From Adlercreutzia sp. ZJ141 (GTDB taxonomy: Bacteria > Actinomycetota > Coriobacteriia > Coriobacteriales > Eggerthellaceae), in the NCBI RefSeq assembly GCF_011038965.1, contig NZ_JAAKEB010000015.1, forward strand, positions 1 through 50,786: a stretch of 50,786 bases of DNA. The letters run 5' to 3'. Each line of letters opens with the position of its first letter. The first letter of the stretch is position 1. Below the pieces are notes generated by a model. That model did no database searches and was not told the origin of the DNA. It saw nothing but the letters and a program-made list of their open reading frames with translations. Made by a program: the position numbers and the translations under genes. Positions 44,533 through 50,786 of the stretch are shown here, in pieces.

Positions 44533-44564
44533 AACGACGCTGCGTCACACGCAGGGTGCGTTTT
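44533..44564 (+). terminator. Probable terminator after tRNA-Leu
   Basis: CTGCGT (44540-44545) pairs with ACGCAG (44549-44554), with outer AACG/CGTT pairing, and ends in TTTT (44561-44564), 33 bases after the tRNA. Confidence 0.5.
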
Positions 44565-44603
44565 GCTATGTAACACTGCCAAACGGAAAGGAAGCGAGCA
44601 CGC

Positions 44604-45386
44604 ATGAGTTACCGCATTCAGAACCTCTTCGACAACGACGACGTGGAAATTGTCGAGCAGCTGGGAGCCTTTTCGGTTCTTCAGTGGAAGCGCGACTTGT
44701 CGGTTAACCGCGAAAGTGCCCTGAGCGAGTATTTCGCCGCGAAGATGAACGTACATCGCCGTCAGGTTGTTGTCAACATGGCTGAGCTGGCGAAACACCA
44801 GCTTGGTTGCACCGTGCAAGCGGGAGCTATGCAGTGGATGGCCGGCGACGTGCGATCCGAAACGGGTATCAAGGGCGCGGGTGATTTCTTCGGCAAGATG
44901 GTCGGTGGCGCAGTTTCTGGGGAAGGCGCCATCAAGCCCTTGTACACGGGCACGGGTACACTGATGCTCGAGCCTACGTACAAGTACCTGCTGCTGCTCG
45001 ACATCAACGACTGGAATGGGTCGCTCGTGCTCGACGACGGTTTGTTCCTGGCTTCGTACAGCTCGCTTAAGCATCGGATCGTTCGCCGTTCGAACCTCAG
45101 CTCTGCCGTTGGCGGCGGCGAAGGGCTGTTCAACCTGTCGCTGTCTGGACAGTACGGCGTGGTTGCCATCGAAAGCCCCGTTCCCCGCGAGGAACTCATT
45201 GAGATTCACCTGGACAACGACCAGATCAAGATTGACGGTAACATGGCGCTCGCATGGTCGTCGAGCCTGGAATTTACCGTGGAACGTTCGGGAAAGTCGC
45301 TTGTGGGAAGCGCGGCGAGCGGCGAAGGCCTGGTGAACGTGTACCGCGGCACCGGCAAGATTATCATGGCGCCCACACAGCTGTAG
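44604..45386 (+). CDS. AIM24 family protein
   Basis: 260 residues, fully beta-rich. The family pattern is seen in VVNMAELAKHQLGCTVQAGAMQWMAGDV and later VGGGEGLFNLSLSGQYGVVAI, with the closing VNVYRGTGKIIMAPT. Bacterial AIM24/TIGR00266 proteins form trimeric beta-barrel-like domains with no established activity. An AAAGGAAG ribosome site is present. Single gene between two terminators. Confidence 0.88.
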   Translation: MSYRIQNLFDNDDVEIVEQLGAFSVLQWKRDLSVNRESALSEYFAAKMNVHRRQVVVNMAELAKHQLGCTVQAGAMQWMAGDVRSETGIKGAGDFFGKMVGGAVSGEGAIKPLYTGTGTLMLEPTYKYLLLLDINDWNGSLVLDDGLFLASYSSLKHRIVRRSNLSSAVGGGEGLFNLSLSGQYGVVAIESPVPREELIEIHLDNDQIKIDGNMALAWSSSLEFTVERSGKSLVGSAASGEGLVNVYRGTGKIIMAPTQL

Positions 45387-45408
45387 GTCAGCTTAGGTGC
45401 CGAATTGC

Positions 45409-45443
45409 GAGGGGGCGAACCGCAATGGCTCGCCCCCCTTGTT
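45409..45443 (+). terminator. Terminator between AIM24 and aldolase genes
   Basis: AGGGGGCGA (45410-45418) pairs with TCGCCCCCCT (45430-45439) and is followed by TTGTT. It ends the AIM24 transcript and, being symmetric, may also serve the convergent aldolase gene. Confidence 0.7.
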
Positions 45444-45508
45444 CTGCATGGTGAAAGCACCTGAAGCGCACTCTAAGGCGCGCCAACGCGCGTGCGTGCA
45501 CTGCGCTC

Positions 45509-46447
45509 TTACAGTGAGAAGTCCTTTTCGCCGTTAAACACGGCCAGCGCGTCTTCAACTTCGTAGTCGGCCAACGTGATAGCGCTGATGGCCTTGGTCA
45601 GGCGCACCGCCTCATCGAGCGAGCGCATGTGGATGTTGCGGCCCGTCGCGTTACCGCACGCACCGCCGATGTGAATCTGGTCATGCAGCTGCGACAGGAA
45701 GTCTTTCGCGTCGGCCTTCGAGCCGCCCGCGCACACCAAGCCACAACGGCCGGCAGCCTTGGAAGCAATAGCCAGGCCCTCGGCACTGGTCTGTCCGTCG
45801 ATTTCATGCGGCGGATTCACCTTCACGAAGTCGGCACCTAGGCACAGCGCCACACCAGCAGCACCCGCAATCAGATCGGGAGCCTTCTCGTCGGTGACAG
45901 CCTTGCCGCGCGGGTAGATCCACAAAACCACCAGCAGGCCGTTGGCGTGGGCCTGAGCAATCAAGTCGCCCGCCTCGGCCAGCATGGTCGACTCGTACTC
46001 GGAGCCCAGATAGATGGTGTAACCCAAGCCGACGATGTTCACGCCCGCCTCGCGCATAGCCAGCACAGCACCTAAGTCGGTAAGCTGCGGCGAATAGGGG
46101 TCGTCCTGGCTGGTTTTCACCAAGTTGGTTTTGGAATTCATCTTCACCAGATAGTTGATTTCCGGATAATCGGCGGCATAGCGCGCGATAAGGCCACGCT
46201 GACCAGCCAACACACCACAAATGCCCTGGCTGCCGATCTCGAATAGGTGCTCGGGCTCGGCATCGGAGGGGTCAATGCCCTCACCGTAGAAGTCTTTGTT
46301 GAGGTGCTCGATCTTCTGATCGCACGCGAACAGCATCAGACGGCCCGTGCCGCGGGTTGCCTTCATGTAGTTTTCGATGTACTCTTCACGCGCTTCCGGC
46401 ATAACGTCGGCCGGAACCCTCACCTGATCACGAGTGATAGTGGGCAT
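45509..46447 (-). CDS. Class I fructose-bisphosphate aldolase (archaeal-type, FbaB/DhnA-like)
   Basis: 312 residues from ATG 46447, fixed by AAGGAGG; a longer frame adds 26 residues without support. TIM barrel of the DeoC/LacD/FbaB type. LFACDQKIEHLN carries the DQ(K/R)xE loop, and the Schiff-base Lys lies in LGADFVKVNPP. Glycine-rich phosphate-binding segments are CAGGSKAD and GGACGNATGRNI. It cleaves fructose-1,6-bisphosphate to two triose phosphates. Convergent with the AIM24 gene. Confidence 0.88.
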   Translation of the reverse strand: MPTITRDQVRVPADVMPEAREEYIENYMKATRGTGRLMLFACDQKIEHLNKDFYGEGIDPSDAEPEHLFEIGSQGICGVLAGQRGLIARYAADYPEINYLVKMNSKTNLVKTSQDDPYSPQLTDLGAVLAMREAGVNIVGLGYTIYLGSEYESTMLAEAGDLIAQAHANGLLVVLWIYPRGKAVTDEKAPDLIAGAAGVALCLGADFVKVNPPHEIDGQTSAEGLAIASKAAGRCGLVCAGGSKADAKDFLSQLHDQIHIGGACGNATGRNIHMRSLDEAVRLTKAISAITLADYEVEDALAVFNGEKDFSL

Positions 46448-46629
46448 GTGAATCCTCCTTATGGAATGCTTCTTCTCTGCTACGCAAGCACGCCGCGCAG
46501 TAATACGCATCGCATGAAAAAACAACCGGCTGCCAAAACCGGCCTCGCATCGCGCATTTCCGCACGCACCGCCTCGCGCACGCTTGGAATATATTTTACC
46601 GAAAACAGAGCGCCACCTGCAGCGAAAGC

Positions 46630-46782
46630 GCCTTAATTTCAGGAAATCCTGCCAGATGCAAGTGGCAGACGAAGCTCACGGACGTCGAAGTCCTGCGAAC
46701 TCTTGAATATCGATCGAAGCTGATTGCAGGGAATCGGGATAAGCGGTTGTTTCTCTTCTCGAAAAGCGGGTTCACCGAGTGA
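46630..46782 (+). pseudogene. C-terminal remnant of a DUF234-type ATP-binding protein
   Basis: The 360-bp gap between the aldolase and the next gene contains a plus-strand open stretch ending at TGA 46780-46782. It reads CKWQTKLTDVEVLRTLEYRS, a short linker, then RLFLFSKSGFTE. The last words are the signature of the DUF234 region of AAA-type ATP-binding proteins (E-CKW ... FSKSGFT). There is no start codon context or ATPase domain, and the frame stops where the family normally continues about 20 residues. It is a decayed fragment. Confidence 0.6.
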
Positions 46783-46808
46783 ATGTCGCGACCCGCGAAG
46801 ATGGTCGA

Positions 46809-47534
46809 CTAAGCCGCTTTGGTTAGACTTGCCAGAATGGTGGCGAGCTCTTCAGGTGTGTCGAAGGTGCGCGGATCGTCATCGTCGCCCACCACGACAA
46901 CCTCGCCCTTCCACGTGGTTGGATACACCTGCGGGATATCGGCCACGATAGCGGTGGTTGCGGCGGTTTCAGCCACGGCAGTGTCGGCTGCAGCCACGGA
47001 AACATTGGCCACAGGCTGAGCGGCTTCACTGGCAACAGCGACACTAGCGTCAGTAGCAGGCTGGATTGCCGCCGTTAAATCGGCGGCAACCTCGGCGGCC
47101 TCATCAGCCGCCGAGGCGCCGTTAGCTTCATCGTCCTTCTTCTCGGCTTCAAACTTATCGGTGCGGATGAAGTAGCGCGGCTGGAAATCGTCGGGTTCGG
47201 GAAAGTCCTCGCGTGTGAAGTTATACTTCAGGTCATCGAGCACAGCCGCCACGCTGTCTTGCACGGGGAAAGCAGCATCCAGTAGCAGCAAACCTTTTTC
47301 GCTGTTGAACGCAGAGCGGTCCCCCACGTACACGGTACGAATGCGGCGGCGGCGCACCTGCTCGAGCCGCACGATGACAACGATACTCAGCGCAATGACA
47401 ACCCACCAGATAATTGACAGCACCAAATCGAACGGGTTATCTACACGGTTAAAACCCAGGTAGTACCACAGCCATAGCAGAAACGCTGACAGCAGAACCA
47501 GTAGGGCAAATACAACAACGTTGCTCTTTTTCAT
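46809..47534 (-). CDS. Two-span membrane protein of unknown function
   Basis: 241 residues. Two hydrophobic spans (VVVFALLVLLSAFLLWLWYYL and LVLSIIWWVVIALSIVVIV) are joined by a short loop. An arginine-rich turn (RRRRIR) and a cytoplasmic region with YVGDRSAFNSEKGLLLLD follow, then about 60 residues of Ala/Val/Thr low complexity and an end TWKGEVVVVGDDDD...PEELATILASL. No family was recognised. It starts 12 bp after the adhesin stop with AAGGGC, so it is co-transcribed and may serve adhesin display. Confidence 0.65.
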   Translation of the reverse strand: MKKSNVVVFALLVLLSAFLLWLWYYLGFNRVDNPFDLVLSIIWWVVIALSIVVIVRLEQVRRRRIRTVYVGDRSAFNSEKGLLLLDAAFPVQDSVAAVLDDLKYNFTREDFPEPDDFQPRYFIRTDKFEAEKKDDEANGASAADEAAEVAADLTAAIQPATDASVAVASEAAQPVANVSVAAADTAVAETAATTAIVADIPQVYPTTWKGEVVVVGDDDDPRTFDTPEELATILASLTKAA

Positions 47535-47546
47535 GGTTGCCCTTCC

Positions 47547-50500
47547 CTATTCGTTCGATCCAGCGGCTGCCATGGCGGGCACACCTTTGCGGAACAGAGG
47601 ATCGGCTCCTCCACCCACGTGAGAAGACGTCTCGGGGGCGGGGTCGTCGCCCCCGGTGAGATTGTCTTCGTACTTCTTCAAGCGACGCGAGAACAGCGCC
47701 CGGCGAATAGCCACACACACCGAGAACAACGCCGTTACGATGATGCCCAGAATAATGTAGAAGTGCACCCAGCAGCTTACATGCTCGGCAGCTGCAAGCG
47801 GCGTAGCGGCATCTTCGATGCCCGACTGGGCGAGCGGCGTGGCGTCGTCACCAATAACGGTCTCGGCCACACCCTCAAGCGCGCCTACGATGGGGGTAAT
47901 TACCGGAGCCAGCGGACCATCAGGCACCACACCCGGCGTAGGTGTGGGCGTAGGCGTCGGGTTAGGCGGTACCGTTGGTGTGGGAGGCGTCGGCGGCACC
48001 GGAGCGGCCGTAATGGTGAAGTCGCCGAGGATAACGGTAATGTCGTAGTTCGAGTTCGCCAAATACGTCGCCGTCAGAGCATCGGGGTAGATACCCACCG
48101 CTTCATCGTCGTTGCTACGGACGTAGTTGACAACACCCAAGTCGCCATCGGCCGCTAGGCCTTCGACCCTACCCGTGAAGACAGGGTCGTCTGCACCCTC
48201 AACCTTGCTGGCATTATTCACAGTAATGGTCACCGGTGCAGGCGCGATGCTGATAGTCGCAGAAACCGGAACCGTTTCAGCGAAGTTCGGGGCCTGAGCC
48301 TTCACGTACACCGTGTACTGACCGGCATCTGTGTAGCTCGGATTAGTCTCAGACCATGGGCCGTCTGCCGAAGTAGCGTACAGTAGTATGGAACCCTCTA
48401 CCGCTGCGGTTGCCACAATCTGCGAGGGCTGCCCATCGTAAACCTTGTTCATGCCCTCAGCATTAACGTCGATGGTTACAGCGTTCGCATTAGAATCGGT
48501 GATAGTGAAATCTCCCGGCACCACCGTGTAGGTGTAGTTATTATTCAGATTCTCAACAACAGCTGTCAACGTGTCCTCATACGTGCCCACGTTAACATTG
48601 ACGTCAGCATCAATACGAGAGTAAACCACACTGCCGAACGAATTCATATCCTTTGCTACAAGACCCTCGTCGTTGGTTACGTTACCCTGAGCGTCAACCT
48701 CAGCCGCACTGATGGATCCGTCGAACGCAGGATCAGCGTTGCCGAACATCTTGGACTTGTTGTTAACGGTGATAACAACTGGTCGAGGGTTGACCGTGAT
48801 AGAACCGTTGACGTAGCTGATGTTGAGTTTGCTGGCAACATCCTCATTCGCCGCATTCTTGATCACAAGCGTGTCACAGGTAGCCACAACGGTACCATCT
48901 TCGACGTTAGTCGCTGCAGCACTCGAGGTTGCGGTTTCAAGCGTGTAGCCTGTGGGCAGCCCGGAGACGCTCACCGTCGCACCGTGAGCCTGGCCATCAT
49001 AGGTGAACGTGCCACCGGTGGTGGTAACCGTGATCTCGTCGGTATTCTCGGTCACACTCAGCGTACCGATGGTATCACTGATGGTGTAGTTAGACGCCTT
49101 GGCAGAGCCATTCCACTCGATGCTGTAGGTGTTATCAGAGCTGCCAACATCGGTCTGGGTACCGGTGGTAGTAAAGGTTGCCGTCTCGTTGTTGACAAAG
49201 CCCTCGACCTTACCGGCAGCGGTTAGAGCTGTGCCGTCATAGGTCTTGTTGGCATCAGGCGTGGTCACGGTAAGCGTCGCAGGGTTAACCGTGATGGAGC
49301 CGTCGACCCTCTTGATGTTGAGCTCGGAGGTGACATCCTCACCTGCCGCGTTTTTGATGATAAGCGTGTCGCAGTTGGCCGCAACAGCTTCTGTTGTCAC
49401 ATCAGTTGCTGTGTCGTTCGAAGTCGCGGTGTCAAGTGTGTAGCCTGTAGGCAGCCCGGAGACCTCAACAGTTGCACCATGGGCCTGGCCATCATAGGTG
49501 TACTCGCCGCCGGTGGTGGTAACCACGATCTCGTCAGCGTTTTCGGTCACGGTCAGCGTGCCGATTGACTCATTGATGGTGTAGTTGGTCTGCTTAGCGG
49601 TGCCATCCCACACAAGGCTATAGGTGTTCTCAGATGAGCCAACTGCAGTTCGGGTGCCGGTGGTGGTAAAGGTTGCCGTCTCACCGTTAACAAAGCCAGT
49701 GATTGTGCCTTTAGCGGTTAAGGCCGTGCCGTCATAGACCTTACTCTCGCTGGGCGTGGTCACGGTAAGCGTCGCAGGGTTAACCGTGATAGAGCCATTA
49801 ACCTTTTTGATATTGAGCTTGGCGGTAACGTCTTGACCTGCCGCATTCTTGATCACAAGCGTGTCACAGGTAGCCACAACGGTACCATCTTCGACGTTAG
49901 TCGCTGCAGCACTCGAGGTTGCGGTTTCAAGCGTGTAGCCTGTGGGCAGCCCGGAGACGCTCACCGTCGCACCGTGAGCCTGGCCATCATAGGTGAACGT
50001 GCCACCGGTGGTGGTAACCGTGATCTCGTCGGTATTCTCGGTCACACTCAGCGTACCGATGGTATCACTGATGGTGTAGTTAGACGCCTTGGCAGAGCCA
50101 TTCCACTCGATGCTGTAGGTGTTATCAGAGCTGCCAACATCGGTCTGGGTACCGGTGGTAGTAAAGGTTGCCGTCTCGTTGTTGACAAAGCCCTCGACCT
50201 TACCGGCAGCGGTTAGAGCTGTGCCGTCATAGGTCTTGTTGGCATCAGGCGTGGTCACGGTAAGCGTCGCAGGGTTAACCGTGATGGAGCCGTCGACCCT
50301 CTTGATGTTGAGCTCGGAGGTGACATCCTCACCTGCCGCGTTTTTGATGATAAGCGTGTCGCAGTTGGCCGCAACAGCTTCTGTTGTCACATCAGTTGCT
50401 GTGTCGTTCGAAGTCGCGGTGTCAAGTGTGTAGCCTGTAGGCAGCCCGGAGACCTCAACAGTTGCACCATGGGCCTGGCCATCATAGGTGTACTCGCCGC

Positions 50501-50786
50501 CGGTGGTGGTAACCACGATCTCGTCAGCGTTTTCGGTCACGGTCAGCGTGCCGATTGACTCATTGATGGTGTAGTTGGTCTGCTTAGCGGTGCCATCCCA
50601 CACAAGGCTATAGGTGTTCTCAGATGAGCCAACTGCAGTTCGGGTGCCGGTGGTGGTAAAGGTTGCCGTCTCACCGTTAACAAAGCCAGTGATTGTGCCT
50701 TTAGCGGTTAAGGCCGTGCCGTCATAGACCTTACTCTCGCTGGGCGTGGTCACGGTAAGCGTCGCAGGGTTAACCGTGATAGAGCC
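47547..50786 (-). CDS. MBG-domain repeat adhesin, N-terminus beyond window edge
   Basis: 1079 residues are visible and the frame stays open to the right edge. MBG-type repeats alternate in two versions, one with SESKVYDGTALTAKG and one with DANKTYDGTALTAAG, each about 165 residues with a second half starting TFTYDGQAHGA or EYTYDGQAHGA. They are followed by a more divergent MBG_2-like part (VITVNNKSKMFGNADPAF, VTITVNNASKVEGADDPVF), a Pro/Thr spacer, a membrane span (FYIILGIIVTALFSVCVAI) with basic stop-transfer, and a cytoplasmic tail. It is a surface stalk held by a C-terminal membrane anchor instead of a sortase signal. Start and signal peptide are not visible. Confidence 0.9.
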   Translation of the reverse strand, partial: GSITVNPATLTVTTPSESKVYDGTALTAKGTITGFVNGETATFTTTGTRTAVGSSENTYSLVWDGTAKQTNYTINESIGTLTVTENADEIVVTTTGGEYTYDGQAHGATVEVSGLPTGYTLDTATSNDTATDVTTEAVAANCDTLIIKNAAGEDVTSELNIKRVDGSITVNPATLTVTTPDANKTYDGTALTAAGKVEGFVNNETATFTTTGTQTDVGSSDNTYSIEWNGSAKASNYTISDTIGTLSVTENTDEITVTTTGGTFTYDGQAHGATVSVSGLPTGYTLETATSSAAATNVEDGTVVATCDTLVIKNAAGQDVTAKLNIKKVNGSITVNPATLTVTTPSESKVYDGTALTAKGTITGFVNGETATFTTTGTRTAVGSSENTYSLVWDGTAKQTNYTINESIGTLTVTENADEIVVTTTGGEYTYDGQAHGATVEVSGLPTGYTLDTATSNDTATDVTTEAVAANCDTLIIKNAAGEDVTSELNIKRVDGSITVNPATLTVTTPDANKTYDGTALTAAGKVEGFVNNETATFTTTGTQTDVGSSDNTYSIEWNGSAKASNYTISDTIGTLSVTENTDEITVTTTGGTFTYDGQAHGATVSVSGLPTGYTLETATSSAAATNVEDGTVVATCDTLVIKNAANEDVASKLNISYVNGSITVNPRPVVITVNNKSKMFGNADPAFDGSISAAEVDAQGNVTNDEGLVAKDMNSFGSVVYSRIDADVNVNVGTYEDTLTAVVENLNNNYTYTVVPGDFTITDSNANAVTIDVNAEGMNKVYDGQPSQIVATAAVEGSILLYATSADGPWSETNPSYTDAGQYTVYVKAQAPNFAETVPVSATISIAPAPVTITVNNASKVEGADDPVFTGRVEGLAADGDLGVVNYVRSNDDEAVGIYPDALTATYLANSNYDITVILGDFTITAAPVPPTPPTPTVPPNPTPTPTPTPGVVPDGPLAPVITPIVGALEGVAETVIGDDATPLAQSGIEDAATPLAAAEHVSCWVHFYIILGIIVTALFSVCVAIRRALFSRRLKKYEDNLTGGDDPAPETSSHVGGGADPLFRKGVPAMAAAGSNE
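48850..50786. repeat. 990-bp tandem duplication within the adhesin gene
   Basis: By eye 48850-49796 and 49840-50786 are the same sequence at an offset of exactly 990 bp (330 codons, one pair of repeat versions). The match continues to the window edge, so more copies may follow. Identity at silent sites shows recent duplication or ongoing homogenisation. Confidence 0.9.

Noticed and set aside
44330-44707. Plus-strand open frame across the tRNA-Leu gene
   Set aside because: It includes the tRNA sequence and overlaps the AIM24 start in another frame; it is not a gene.

Overview
The window reads as a chromosomal segment of an anaerobic actinobacterium of the class Coriobacteriia, most likely the Eggerthella/Slackia/Cryptobacterium group. 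Three signs point there: an actinobacterial dnaK-grpE-dnaJ-hspR heat-shock operon, a Tat-exported lipoprotein flavin reductase divergent from a LysR regulator, and [NiFe]-hydrogenase maturation genes in a genome of moderate to high GC (judged by eye). The taxonomic call is inference; no rRNA is present.

Region 1 (1-11.9 kb) is accessory DNA: an IS1634-type transposase cut by the window edge, then two direct copies of an MmeI-family (type IIL) restriction-modification gene. The copies are nearly identical up to the methyltransferase NPPF motif and differ in the target-recognition part. Copy 1 lost its C-terminus next to the IS; copy 2 lost its nuclease domain through a 512-bp deletion. Between them lie the flavin reductase/LysR pair, framed by an exact 30-bp inverted repeat, and a two-gene nucleotidyltransferase/HTH module with an inverted repeat over its start codon. 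An AAA-ATPase/PD-(D/E)XK protein closes the region.

Region 2 (11.9-29.7 kb) is mostly housekeeping and lies on the minus strand: a small membrane peptide, an exported OB-like protein and rsgA as a coupled trio; the chaperone operon dnaK-grpE-dnaJ-hspR-clpB with a clear sigma-A-type promoter; a ferredoxin; hypF-hypC-hypD; glucose-6-phosphate isomerase; a LytTR response regulator; and a Fic protein.

Region 3 (29.8-41.8 kb) is one tightly coupled minus-strand operon: hybrid histidine kinase, an 1833-residue leucine-rich-repeat surface protein, MoxR ATPase, DUF58 protein and a transglutaminase-fold membrane protein. It looks like a dedicated envelope system.

Region 4 (41.8-50.8 kb) holds a FitAB-type toxin-antitoxin pair, a dicarboxylate/amino-acid symporter, tRNA-Leu(CAA), an AIM24 protein, an archaeal-type class I fructose-bisphosphate aldolase, a decayed ATPase remnant, and a repeat-rich MBG-domain adhesin that runs off the right edge and contains a 990-bp tandem duplication.
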